Positions 19,453-28,195 of a stretch of DNA of 64,000 nucleotides are shown one piece after another (the first letter of the stretch is position 1; every line of letters begins with the position of its first letter). The notes below the pieces were generated by a model that saw only the letters and a list, made by a program, of their open reading frames with translations, had not been told where the DNA came from and ran no database searches. The DNA lies in NCBI GenBank assembly GCA_044226535.1, contig JBGAGT010000001.1:186001-250000 (forward strand). Reading direction: 5' to 3'. A program made the translations under genes and the position numbers. Origin of the DNA: VBCG01 sp044226535 (GTDB lineage Bacteria > Pseudomonadota > Gammaproteobacteria > Burkholderiales > Casimicrobiaceae).

Positions 19453-21993
19453 ATGCCCCATCCCTTCGTCACGACACCGCCGCGGGCGCGATGCGCTGCC
19501 GGCTTCGGCGCGCTGTCGCTGCTGGCCGTCGTCGTCGCGCTCTCCCCGCGTCCCGTCGCGGCGTACTCGTGGCTGCAGGCCGGCGGAGACGCCTCGCACA
19601 GCAATGCGCAGACGGCGGAGACGCAGGTCCATCGCAACAACGTCGGCCGCCTGGTCCGCATGTTCCAGGTGCCGCTGGGCGGCGCGTCCGACGGCACGCT
19701 GGTCGCCGCCGAGGGCCTCGGGCCCTCCGCCGACATCGACCTGGTGTTCGTCACCACCACCGCCGGCACCACGGCGGCCTACGACGCCACGACCGGTGTC
19801 CTGCGCTGGTCGAAGTCCTATCCCGCGGGCAGCTGCACCCATGGCGGCAACGCCTGCTACACCGCGTCGACGCCGGTGGTCGCGCCCACGCTCGACTACG
19901 TCTACGCCTACGGGCTCGACGGCAAGATCCACAAGCTCGACATCCTCACCGGCGCCGAGCAGGGCGGCGCGTGGCCCGTCACGGTGTCGAGCAAGCCGGA
20001 CGACGAGAAGAGCGCCGGCGCGCTCACCATCGTCCCCAGCGGCGGCCAGCAGTACCTCTATTCGGTCCACGGCGGCTACCCCGGGGACGCCGGCGACTAC
20101 CAGGGCCACGTCAGTGCCATCCGCCTGTCCAACGGCAGCATCAAGGTGTTCAACGCGGCCTGCAGCGGCACCAAGACGGTGATCCCCAAGGGTGGCTGCG
20201 GGACCTGGCAGAACGCCGTGTGGGCCAAGTTCGGCGTGACCTATTCGCCGTCGCTCGATGCCGTGTTCTTCGCCACGGGCAACGGCGCCTGGAACGGCAC
20301 CTCCAACTGGAGCGAGAGCATCCTGCGCATCAACGCCGACGGCTCGTCGCCCGCCGCGGGGCCCGCCGACTCGTACACGCCCTCGAACGTGAGCGGCCTC
20401 GACGGCGGCGACACCGACCTCGGCAGCACGGGACCGGTGATCCTGCCCACGCCCCCCGGCGCGCAATACCTCGACATCGCGCTGCAGGGCGGCAAGGACG
20501 CGAAGCTGCGCATCGTCAACCTCGCCAACCTCTCGGGCACGGGCACCACCGGCCAGCTCGACGGGCAGCTCGGCCCGCTGGTCAACGTGCCACAGGGTGG
20601 CGGCGTGTTCGGCCAGCCGGCCGCCTTCACCTCGCTCGGCGACGGCAACACCTATGTCTACGTCGGCACCGGCAGCGGCCTCTCGGCGCTGCGCGTCACC
20701 TCGCCTGCGAGCGGCATACCCTCGCTGGCGACCATCTGGCAAACCTCGGGCTCGCAGGCGGGCTTCTCGCCGCTCATCGCCAACAACCTGGTGTTCAGCC
20801 AGCGCGGCGGCATCCGCGCGCATGACCCGATGTCGGGCAGCGTGCTGTGGAGCAGCTCGCGCATCGGCGGCCTGCACTGGCAGAGCCCGATGATGTTCAA
20901 CGGCGTGCTGTACACGGTCGACAACGACGGCAACCTCTCGGCCTTCGCCTCGGGCGACGGCGGCATGCGCGTCGACGTCCATTCGGGCTCGACCACCTCC
21001 AACCTGAACGGCATGCTCGAGCCGGGCGAGACGGTGATCGTCGAGCCGGGATTGCGCAATCCCGGCACGGCGACGCTCGCCTCGGTCACCGGCACAGCCG
21101 GCTCGCTCACCGGGCCCGCGGGCGCGACGTACGCGATCGGCGACAGCTCGGCGGCCTACGGCAGCATCGCCGCGGGCGCGGTGGGCGACTGCTTCGCGGC
21201 GACAGCCAACTGCTATCGCGTATCGGTGTCCGATCCGGCGCCGCGTCCGGCCACGCACTGGGACGTGGCGCTGCACGAGACGCTGTCGACCGGCGACACC
21301 ACCACGCTGCTGCTGCACGTCGGCCACAGCTTTCCCGACGTCGACGTCATGCATCCGATGTATGCCTACATCGAGGCGCTGGCGCACAACCAGGTGACCC
21401 TCGGCTTCGGCAACGGCACGTTCGGCCCGGACACCAACGCCACGCGCGCGCAGACGCTGCTCTTCGTCGCGCGTGCCATGCAGTCACCCAACGGCGACGC
21501 GGGGCTGCCCTTCGCCATCGCCGGCTACGGCAGCGAATGCCGCCCGGGGCCGACCGCTGCGTCGTTCTTCGCCGACGTGCCGCCCGGCCATGCGGCCTGC
21601 CGCGCGGCGAACCTGCTCGCCTATCGCCAGGCGGACGTCGACTTCGGCTGCGCCAGCGGCCACGCCTGCCCCGATACCGTCACGTCACGCGAATACATGT
21701 CGGTGATGATCGCGGATTGGGCGGCCGGTGGCGACGCGCTGGTGCCCGACAGCGGGAGCTTCGGCGACAGCGGCAGCACGCGCAGCTACCACTGCAGCGG
21801 CGGCGACAGCCACTTCCCCGACGTGCCGGGCGGATCGGCCTCGTGCCGGCACATCAACTACCTGTGGGCGCGTGGCGTGATCGACGGATTCACCGACGGC
21901 AGCTTCCAACCCGCCATTCCCGTGAGCCGTGCGCAGATGGCCAAGTTCATGGTGAAGGGCTCGGCCTTCACGCGGCCGTTGACCGTGTACTGA
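19453..21993 (+). CDS. Large secreted PQQ-propeller protein with C-terminal SLH-like repeats
   Basis: 846 residues. Signal peptide about 1-37 (ends PVAA). Residues about 40-500 form a PQQ-like beta-propeller (recurring DATTGVLRW, DPMSGSVLW type blades). About 510-620 looks like an Ig/CARDB-type linker. Residues about 625-846 hold three S-layer-homology-like repeats: FPDVDVMHP with FGNGTFGPDTNATRAQ, FADVPPGHA with TVTSREYM, and FPDVPGGSA with FTDGSFQPAIPVSRAQ. Several cysteine pairs fit a periplasmic or surface location. I see no dehydrogenase active-site residues, so it is more likely a structural or binding protein than a PQQ enzyme. GGAG lies about 9 bases before the ATG. No operon partner. 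Confidence 0.75.
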   Translation: MPHPFVTTPPRARCAAGFGALSLLAVVVALSPRPVAAYSWLQAGGDASHSNAQTAETQVHRNNVGRLVRMFQVPLGGASDGTLVAAEGLGPSADIDLVFVTTTAGTTAAYDATTGVLRWSKSYPAGSCTHGGNACYTASTPVVAPTLDYVYAYGLDGKIHKLDILTGAEQGGAWPVTVSSKPDDEKSAGALTIVPSGGQQYLYSVHGGYPGDAGDYQGHVSAIRLSNGSIKVFNAACSGTKTVIPKGGCGTWQNAVWAKFGVTYSPSLDAVFFATGNGAWNGTSNWSESILRINADGSSPAAGPADSYTPSNVSGLDGGDTDLGSTGPVILPTPPGAQYLDIALQGGKDAKLRIVNLANLSGTGTTGQLDGQLGPLVNVPQGGGVFGQPAAFTSLGDGNTYVYVGTGSGLSALRVTSPASGIPSLATIWQTSGSQAGFSPLIANNLVFSQRGGIRAHDPMSGSVLWSSSRIGGLHWQSPMMFNGVLYTVDNDGNLSAFASGDGGMRVDVHSGSTTSNLNGMLEPGETVIVEPGLRNPGTATLASVTGTAGSLTGPAGATYAIGDSSAAYGSIAAGAVGDCFAATANCYRVSVSDPAPRPATHWDVALHETLSTGDTTTLLLHVGHSFPDVDVMHPMYAYIEALAHNQVTLGFGNGTFGPDTNATRAQTLLFVARAMQSPNGDAGLPFAIAGYGSECRPGPTAASFFADVPPGHAACRAANLLAYRQADVDFGCASGHACPDTVTSREYMSVMIADWAAGGDALVPDSGSFGDSGSTRSYHCSGGDSHFPDVPGGSASCRHINYLWARGVIDGFTDGSFQPAIPVSRAQMAKFMVKGSAFTRPLTVY

Positions 21994-21997
21994 AGCC

Positions 21998-22023
21998 GTC
22001 GTTCCCCGCGAAAGCGGGAACCT
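21998..22023. repeat. Single diverged copy of the palindromic repeat
   Basis: GTTCCCCGC-GAAA-GCGGGAAC at a convergent junction, 4 bp after the PQQ/SLH gene. It keeps pairing (apart from one bulged C) although two stem positions differ from the common form, and it touches the stop codon of the opposite gene. Confidence 0.75.
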
Positions 22024-23462
22024 AGCCCAGGTCGAAGCGGATGCCCTGCGCGAGCGGCAGCGTGTCGCCGTAGTTGATGGTGTTGGTGGCGCGGCGCATG
22101 TAGGCCTTCCAGGCGTCCGAGCCCGACTCGCGCCCGCCGCCGGTGTCCTTCTCGCCGCCGAACGCGCCGCCGATCTCCGCGCCCGAGGGGCCGATGTTGA
22201 CGTTGGCGATGCCGCAATCGCTGCCCGTCGACGCGAGGAAGCGCTCGGCCTCGCGGAGGTCGCGGGTGAAGATCGCCGAGGCGAGCCCCTGCGGCACGGC
22301 GTTGTTGAGCGCGATGGCCTCGTCGAGGTCGCGATAGCGCAGCACGTACAGCAGCGGGGCGAAGGTCTCGCGCATCACCATCGGCGACTGCGCGCGCATC
22401 TCGGCGATGGCGGGCCGCACGTAGCAGCCTCCTTCGCAGCCGGCGACGTCCACGCGCTGCCCGCCGTCGATGCGCGCACCCTCGGCGCGCACGGCCTCCA
22501 TCGCCTCCTGCATCCGCGCGAAGGCGGCGGCGTCGATCAGCGGCCCGACCAGCGTGCCGGCGTCGAGCGGGTTGCCGACCGGCAGGCTCGCGTAGACGCC
22601 GCGCAGCCGCGCGAGCAGCGCCTCGTGCACCGCCTCGTGCACGATCAGCCGCCGCAGCGACGTGCAGCGCTGGCCCGCCGTGCCCACCGCGGAAAACGTC
22701 ACCGCGCGCACCGCGAGGTCGAGGTCGGCCGAGGGCGCGACCACCAGCGCGTTGTTGCCGCCGAGCTCGAGCAGGCTGCGGCCGAGGCGCCCGGCCACCA
22801 CCGTCGCCACCTCGCGCCCCGCCGAGGACGAGCTGCGACAGCCCGTCCGCGACGCCCGCGGGAAGGTCCTCCACCGAGCGCGCGGCGCGCGTGAAAAGCG
22901 CATGGCAGGCGAGCGCCGTGAGCGGCGTCTTCTCCGAAGGCTTCCACGCCACCGCGTTGCCGCAGACGAAGGCCAGCGCGGCGTTCCACGACCATACCGC
23001 CACGGGGAAGTTGAAGGCGCTGATCACGCCCACCACGCCGAGCGGGTGCCAGGTCTCCATCATCCGGTGGCCCGGCCGCTCCGAGGCGATGGTGAGGCCG
23101 TAGAGCTGGCGCGAAAGGCCCACCGCGAAGTCGCAGATGTCGATCATCTCCTGCACTTCGCCCAGGCCCTCCTGCAGGATCTTGCCCGCCTCGAGCGTGA
23201 CGAGACGCCCGAGCGGCGCCTTGTGCTCGCGCAGCAGGCTGCCGAAGCGGCGCAGGACCTCGCCGCGCTTCGGCGGCGGGACCTGGCGCCAGGCCCGCGC
23301 GGCCGAGGCGGCCGCGGCGAGCTTCGCGTCGATGGCGGGCGCGTCGTCGCAGCGCAATGTCGCGAGCGTGCTGCCGTCGATGGGCGTACGCACGACGAGG
23401 TCGCCGCCGCGGTGCGCTCCGAGGTCGACGCCGAGCGATTCGACGAGCGAGGAAACGTCCAT
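22022..23462 (-). pseudogene. ALDH7-family aldehyde dehydrogenase, frameshifted with an internal deletion
   Basis: The N-terminal frame (ATG 23462) reads through KPSEKTP to DGLSQLVLGG at about residue 215; the C-terminal part (LELGGNNA with the general-base Glu, then GQRCTSLRR with the catalytic Cys) continues in another frame. The break is at 22811-22823. Beyond the shift, about 25 residues are missing at the join, including the SATGST segment that ALDH7 enzymes use for NAD binding. So this looks like an out-of-frame deletion rather than a one-base error. Intact relatives oxidise 2-aminoadipate semialdehyde (lysine breakdown), which fits the adjacent saccharopine dehydrogenase gene. Probably inactive unless the assembly is wrong here. 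Confidence 0.82.
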
Positions 23463-23525
23463 GTCAGCGGGTGGCGGACGGCGCGGAGCCGGCGGCGTGT
23501 GTGCGATGCGTGGCGGCGCCCATGG

Positions 23526-24671
23526 TCAGCGATAGTAGCGCCCGAAGCGATTGGCGAGGAAGGCGTCGAGGGCCACGTCCTCCTGGCGCACGAAGCCGCG
23601 CTGCGGCAGCGCGCCGCCGGTCACCAGGTCGACCATGGCGCAGATGCCCGCGGCCGTGGTGAGCTGGATGGCCGACAGCCGCTCGCCCGCGACCTCCTGG
23701 CCGTACACCTTGTGCGCGTAGGTCTCCTGCGTGAGCCGCCCTTCGCGCCAGCCGCTGACGGTGACGAACACCAGCACCACGTCCTGCAGCGTCATGGGGA
23801 CGGCGGTCTCGAGCACGTCCTTCAGCACGTCGCGGCGCTGCCCGAGCCGCAGGTCGCGCACCAGGAGCTTCACGAGGTCGCGATGGCCGGGATAGCGCAC
23901 GGTCTTGTAGTCGAGGTTCTCGACGCGGCCCGCCAGCGTCTCGCAGAGCGTGCCGAGCCCGCCCGAGGTGTTGAAGGCCTCGTAGGCGACACCGTCGAGC
24001 GACAGCGCCTCGAGGCCCTCCAGCGCGGGCACCTCGTGGAGCGCGCCGTCGACGATGGCCTCGCAGGGATTGCAGTACTCGTTGATGAGCCCGTCGGTGC
24101 TCCAGGTGAGGTTGTACTTGAGCGCGTTGGTGGGGTAGATCGGCAGCGCGCCCACGCGCATCTCGACGTCGCGCAGCCTGTCGAAGCGCCGCGCGAGGTC
24201 CGCCGCGACGATCGACACGAAGCCCGGCGCGAGGCCGCACTGCGGCACCATGGCCGTGCGCGCGCCCGGCGCCAGCGCCTTCACCGCGCGCGTGCTGGCG
24301 ACGTCCTCGGTGAGGTCGAAGTAGTGCGCGCCGGCCGCGCTCGCCGCGGCGGCGATGACCGGCGTCAGGAAGAAGGGCGATGCCGAGACCACCGCGTCGT
24401 GGCCTTCGACCGTGCGCGCCAGCGCCGCGGCGTCGGCGATGTCCAGCGGTGCCAGGGAGAGCGGTGCCACGGTGGGCGGCGAAGCGGCGAGCGGCGCGCC
24501 GGTGCGCGAGGGCGAAGACGCGGCGGCCTTGGCGTGCAGCCGCGCGACCGCTTCGAGCCGCTGCGGATCACGGTCGGCCACCGTCAGTGCGTAGTCGCCG
24601 CATCCGCCCAGCAGGTTGACGATGGCGTCGCCGATCTTGCCGGCGCCGAGCAGCGCGATGCGGGTCGTCAT
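23526..24671 (-). CDS. Saccharopine dehydrogenase-like oxidoreductase
   Basis: 381 residues from ATG 24671, which places the Rossmann motif LLGAGKIG at 7-14. The second half (NALKYNLTWSTDGLINEY, TSGGLGTLCE) matches the saccharopine dehydrogenase C-terminal fold. The enzyme splits saccharopine to glutamate and 2-aminoadipate semialdehyde in the lysine-degrading direction. The ALDH7 gene 64 bp downstream would be the next step, and the divergent Lrp-type regulator suggests amino-acid control. Residues about 50-70 are a low-complexity Ala/Pro/Ser insertion. The ORF extends further upstream but would run through the regulator's promoter. Confidence 0.83.
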   Translation of the reverse strand: MTTRIALLGAGKIGDAIVNLLGGCGDYALTVADRDPQRLEAVARLHAKAAASSPSRTGAPLAASPPTVAPLSLAPLDIADAAALARTVEGHDAVVSASPFFLTPVIAAAASAAGAHYFDLTEDVASTRAVKALAPGARTAMVPQCGLAPGFVSIVAADLARRFDRLRDVEMRVGALPIYPTNALKYNLTWSTDGLINEYCNPCEAIVDGALHEVPALEGLEALSLDGVAYEAFNTSGGLGTLCETLAGRVENLDYKTVRYPGHRDLVKLLVRDLRLGQRRDVLKDVLETAVPMTLQDVVLVFVTVSGWREGRLTQETYAHKVYGQEVAGERLSAIQLTTAAGICAMVDLVTGGALPQRGFVRQEDVALDAFLANRFGRYYR

Positions 24672-24765
24672 TGCGGCCGCCTCCGATGGAATGGAACCGA
24701 AGGCCGCAGTGTCGGCGCCCGTCCCGACGAAAGGAAGGCGCCGATTCGATGGATCGACGTAATAT

Positions 24766-24795
24766 GACGTCGATTCGACGAAAATGGACGTCGAT
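24766..24795. promoter_or_regulatory. Candidate Lrp-type operator between divergent genes
   Basis: GACGTCGAT occurs at 24766-24774 and again at 24787-24795, 21 bp apart (two helix turns), in an unusually AT-rich patch that also includes ATCGACGTAATATGACG just upstream. The second copy overlaps the 5' end of the regulator gene. Lrp/AsnC proteins typically bind such phased sites and control their own gene. Confidence 0.45.
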
Positions 24796-25224
24796 ATGAC
24801 CATAACCGCCCAGGACCGCCAGCTCCTCGCCCTGCTGCGTGCAAATGCGCGCGAATCCGCCGCATCGCTCGCGCGCAAGCTCGGGCTCTCGCGCACCACC
24901 GTGCAGTCGCGCATCGAGCGCCTCGAGCGCGACGGGACGATCGCCGGCTACACGCTGCGCGAGCCCGACGGGCGCGGCAGCGCGCTGTCCGCGCTGGTGC
25001 TGCTCAACGTCAGCGCGAGGCACGCCGAGCGCGTGGTGCGCGAGTTGAAATCCTTCCCGTCGGTGACGGCATTGCGCGCCGTGAGCGGCGCCTTCGACTA
25101 TGTCGCGACGGTCGACGCCGAGACCGCGGCGGGACTCGACGCCGAGCTCGACCGCATCGGCGTCGTCGAGGGCATCGAGCGCACGCAGACGCTGGTCGTG
25201 CTGTCGACGCGCTTCGAGCGCTGA
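24784..25224 (+). CDS. Lrp/AsnC-family transcriptional regulator
   Basis: 146 residues (142 if translation begins at the second ATG, 24796). N-terminal helix-turn-helix (about 12-58; SLARKLGLSRTTVQSRIERLE) and a RAM-type ligand-binding domain (about 65-143). Shorter than many Lrp proteins but complete. Divergent from the saccharopine dehydrogenase gene, so it probably senses an amino acid such as lysine or a breakdown product and controls that operon and itself. Confidence 0.9.
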   Translation: MDVDMTITAQDRQLLALLRANARESAASLARKLGLSRTTVQSRIERLERDGTIAGYTLREPDGRGSALSALVLLNVSARHAERVVRELKSFPSVTALRAVSGAFDYVATVDAETAAGLDAELDRIGVVEGIERTQTLVVLSTRFER

Positions 25225-25238
25225 CCGCGCGCGTCGAG

Positions 25239-25267
25239 CGCGACGGCGCGCCGGCAGCGCCGTCGCG
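25239..25267. terminator. GC-rich hairpin between convergent genes
   Basis: CGCGACGGCGC and GCGCCGTCGCG form a perfect 11-bp stem with a 7-nt loop, 15 bp after the Lrp gene. No T-run follows, so this would be an atypical terminator; it occupies a tail-to-tail junction that lacks the 26-bp palindrome. Confidence 0.45.
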
Positions 25268-25313
25268 GGCGCATCCCGCCGCCCGCGCGCTCAGCCCCGC
25301 CGGCGCGGCGCGC

Positions 25314-26522
25314 TCAGGCCTTCAGGTTCCACGACGCGGCCTCCCACACGGGCTTGCCGCGCACGTCGCTCTTCTGGTCGTCGAACACCGCGCGGTCGGG
25401 CACGCGGCCGACCACGTCGTACGCCGCCTTCGACACACCGGCGCCCAGCAGGAAGAGCTTCTGCACGGCATCGGGGTCGAGCGGCGTCTGGAAAATCACC
25501 TTGGTCGTCGAGAGGCCGACCAGCGTTCGCGCATCGCCCTCGGTGATCCACGACCAGCCGCGGCGCTTCCACAGCACGGTGTCGATCCACGCCTTCTGCG
25601 CCTCGGGCGTGCCGCCCCAGTTGGCACCCCCGACCTTGACGATCGCGTCGGTGCCCGCCTTGGTGAGCGCGGTCACGGCGCGATGGTTGGCCACCAGCAG
25701 CGCGGTCACGACCTTGGGGTTGGCGGCGAGATAGTCGCGCCGCGCGACCAGCCAGATGCGGTGCGGGTAGTAGGCCTCGGGCGCGAACGGCGTCCTGGCG
25801 AACGACGCGATGCGGTGGCCGGCGCCGTTGCCCTCGGGGCCGCGCCAGGCGGCGCCGGTGACGCCGTCGTTGCGCAGCACCGTGACGAGGTCGCCGGCGG
25901 TCTCGGCGGCAAACGCCTGCGGGATCAGGCTCACCACCGCATCGATGCCGGACTGCGCGCGCGTGAGCTCGGTGAGCGCGTTCATGTTGCGCAGCGTGAT
26001 GTTCAGCTCCTTGAGGTCCTCGGTGCCGAACTGCGCCTTCAGCATGCGCACGAGCATGAGGTGCAGGTCCGATCCGACGATGGTCATCAGGGTCTTGCCC
26101 TTCAGGTCGTCGAGGTTGTGGATCGGCGAGTTGGGAGGCACCTGCAGCGGGAAGGTGTTGCCGCCGCCGAGGATCGCGATGGGCACCACCGGGTCGGGGC
26201 CGGCGAGCGCGCGAATGCAGGGCGTCGAGCCCAGCGTGCCGAACTGCAGCTGCCCGGCGGCGATGCCTTGCAGCATCCTCAGCAGCACCGGGAAGGACAG
26301 GAACTCGGCCTCGACGCCGGCGAGGCCGAGTTCCTTCGCGGCCTGGTCGAGCAGCTTCTCCTGCTGGATGTAGGTGACGAGCGCGCCGGGCTCCTGCGCG
26401 AGGCCGGCACCCATCACCAGCTTGGCGGCCTGCGCGAAGGCCGGGCTCGCCCGGAACATCGGCAGCGCGAGCAGCGCCGAGCCGGCCTGGATGAACGTGC
26501 GTCGTGCGAATGTGTTGGCCAT
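25314..26522 (-). CDS. ABC transporter substrate-binding protein, SsuA/NMT1-like, probably Tat-exported
   Basis: 402 residues from ATG 26522, which has a strong ribosome site (GAGGAGG). The N-terminus ARRTFIQAGSALL has the twin-arginine pattern followed by a hydrophobic stretch ending AFAQA, so export by Tat is likely. The rest is a two-lobe periplasmic binding fold of the sulfonate/nitrate/taurine group. It delivers an unknown, probably anionic organic substrate to the ATPase and the two permeases downstream. A GntR-controlled enolase-superfamily gene lies at the start of the same run, so a sugar acid or related carboxylate is one guess. Confidence 0.83.
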   Translation of the reverse strand: MANTFARRTFIQAGSALLALPMFRASPAFAQAAKLVMGAGLAQEPGALVTYIQQEKLLDQAAKELGLAGVEAEFLSFPVLLRMLQGIAAGQLQFGTLGSTPCIRALAGPDPVVPIAILGGGNTFPLQVPPNSPIHNLDDLKGKTLMTIVGSDLHLMLVRMLKAQFGTEDLKELNITLRNMNALTELTRAQSGIDAVVSLIPQAFAAETAGDLVTVLRNDGVTGAAWRGPEGNGAGHRIASFARTPFAPEAYYPHRIWLVARRDYLAANPKVVTALLVANHRAVTALTKAGTDAIVKVGGANWGGTPEAQKAWIDTVLWKRRGWSWITEGDARTLVGLSTTKVIFQTPLDPDAVQKLFLLGAGVSKAAYDVVGRVPDRAVFDDQKSDVRGKPVWEAASWNLKA

Positions 26523-26576
26523 GGTTCCTCCTCGTCGTGTTGTCGTCGGCCGCCGGGCAGCGCCCGGCACGGCCGG

Positions 26577-27398
26577 TCAGTGGATTTCCTCGTTGATCGC
26601 CTTGGCGGCGTCGTCGTGGATCAGCGCCCACACGCTCGCCGTCAGCCGTGCGACCTCGGCCGAATCGCGCAGCCTCGCGCGCGGCCGCGGCAGGGCGACC
26701 TCGACCACCTCCTTGATCCTGCCCGGGCGGCGGCCCAGCACCATCACGCGGTCGGCGAGCAGCACGGCCTCGTCGATGCCGTGGGTGACGAACACCACCG
26801 TGGGGCGCGCCGGCGCGGCAGCGCCGCTCCCGGCGTCGCCGTCACCCCAAAGGCGCAGGAGCTCGTCCTGCAGGATGATCCGCGTCTGCAGGTCGACCGC
26901 GGCCAGCGGCTCGTCCATCAGCCACATCGCGGGGTCGTTCGCCAGCATCCGCGCCAGCGCGCAGCGCTGACGCATGCCGCCGGAAAGCTCGTGGGGATAG
27001 CGCGTCTCGAAGCCCGCGAGCCCCACCATCGACACCAGCTCGTCGACGCGCCGCTTCGCGGTCGCGGCGTCGACGCCGCGCGCCTGCGGGCCGAAGCCGA
27101 TGTTGCCGGCAACCGTCTTCCAGGGGAACAACGCGTAGTCCTGGAACATCACGCCGCGCTCGGGGCCCGGCTCCTCGATGCGGCGGCCCTCGAACAGCAC
27201 CTCGCCGGTGGTCGGCGCCTGGAATCCCGCGATCAGCGACAGCAGGGTCGACTTGCCGCAGCCGGAAGGGCCGACGATGGTCAGGAACTCGCCGCGGCGG
27301 ATCGCGAACTCGATGCCCGCCAGCGCCTCGACCCTGGCGCCGTCGCGCGCCGACGTGTACACCTTGCCGACATCGTGCAACTCGACGATCACGCTCAT
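26577..27398 (-). CDS. ABC transporter ATP-binding protein, SsuB/TauB type
   Basis: 273 residues. Walker A GPSGCGKST near 43-51, the Q-loop region GVMFQDYALFPWKTV typical of nitrate/sulfonate/taurine importers, signature LSGGMRQR and Walker B LWLMDEP-like WLMDEP. An Ala/Gly-rich insertion (GDGDAGSGAAAPARP) precedes the VVFVTHGIDEA switch region. ATG at 27398 overlaps the stop of the upstream permease (ATGA). Confidence 0.9.
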   Translation of the reverse strand: MSVIVELHDVGKVYTSARDGARVEALAGIEFAIRRGEFLTIVGPSGCGKSTLLSLIAGFQAPTTGEVLFEGRRIEEPGPERGVMFQDYALFPWKTVAGNIGFGPQARGVDAATAKRRVDELVSMVGLAGFETRYPHELSGGMRQRCALARMLANDPAMWLMDEPLAAVDLQTRIILQDELLRLWGDGDAGSGAAAPARPTVVFVTHGIDEAVLLADRVMVLGRRPGRIKEVVEVALPRPRARLRDSAEVARLTASVWALIHDDAAKAINEEIH

Positions 27399-28195
27399 CG
27401 CAGGCTCCAGGGCAACAGACGGCGTTGCAGCCGGCGCAGGCCGGCGTCGATGAGGAAGCTCACCACGCCGATCACCAGCATGTAGAACACCAGGGCGTCG
27501 ACGTCGCGGCGCACGTAGAGCGTCTCGACCATCAGCTGGCCGACGCCGGCCACGCTGCGCCCCTGTCCGGCGATCTTGATGCCGATCGCGAGCTCGGCGG
27601 CGATGATCGAGCCCCAGGCGAAGGCCAGCGCGATGCGCGCGCCGGTGAAGATCATGGGCAGCGAGCCCGGCAGCAGCACCTCGCGCAGCACCGTCCAGCG
27701 ACTCGCGCCGAGCGCTCGCGCCGCCGAGACCAGGTTGCGGTCGACGAGCTTCGCGGCGAGGCTCGCGTTGACGACGAAGGGGAACACCGCGGCGTAGGCG
27801 ACGACGAACAGCGCGGCATCGCCGCGCACGCCCAGCCACAGGATCGCCATGGGAATCCAGGCGATCGGCGCGATCGAGCGCAGCCCGTCCAGCACCGGGC
27901 GCGCCGCGCGGTCGAGCAGCGGGATCGAGCCCACCGCGAGCCCCACCGGGATGCCCACCAGCGCGCCGACCACGAAGCCGATCGCGACGCGCGTCAGGCT
28001 TCCCGACATCGCCTCGGCGATCACGCCGTTGCGCGCGAGCTCGATGCCGCTCGCGACCACGCCCGAGGGCAGCGGCACGAGGCCCCGCGTGTGCGTCGTG
28101 CGGACGGCGAGCTCCCACAGCACGCAGGCGACCAGCACCACCGCGAGCGGCAGCGCGATCCGCACCCGCAGCGCCAGCGGCTCACCGTGCGTCAT
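27395..28195 (-). CDS. ABC transporter permease, SsuC/TauC type (second)
   Basis: 266 residues, about six helices, with the permease EAA-loop sequence (SAARALGASRWTVLREVLLPGSLPMI). The short ATG form starting at 28195 overlaps the stop of the other permease by 4 bp. Two permease genes in series suggest a heterodimeric channel, whereas SsuC/TauC importers usually use one gene for a homodimer. Confidence 0.88.
   Translation of the reverse strand: MTHGEPLALRVRIALPLAVVLVACVLWELAVRTTHTRGLVPLPSGVVASGIELARNGVIAEAMSGSLTRVAIGFVVGALVGIPVGLAVGSIPLLDRAARPVLDGLRSIAPIAWIPMAILWLGVRGDAALFVVAYAAVFPFVVNASLAAKLVDRNLVSAARALGASRWTVLREVLLPGSLPMIFTGARIALAFAWGSIIAAELAIGIKIAGQGRSVAGVGQLMVETLYVRRDVDALVFYMLVIGVVSFLIDAGLRRLQRRLLPWSLR

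Noticed and set aside
17038..21387. 1449-codon minus-strand frame across the oxidoreductase, element, SDR and PQQ/SLH genes
   Set aside because: It crosses several well-supported genes in the wrong frame or strand and its translation is compositionally typical of shadow frames.
26577..28118. 513-residue ABC ATPase with a long N-terminal extension
   Set aside because: The extra part is the permease gene read in another frame; the ATG at 27398 with ATGA overlap is the real start.
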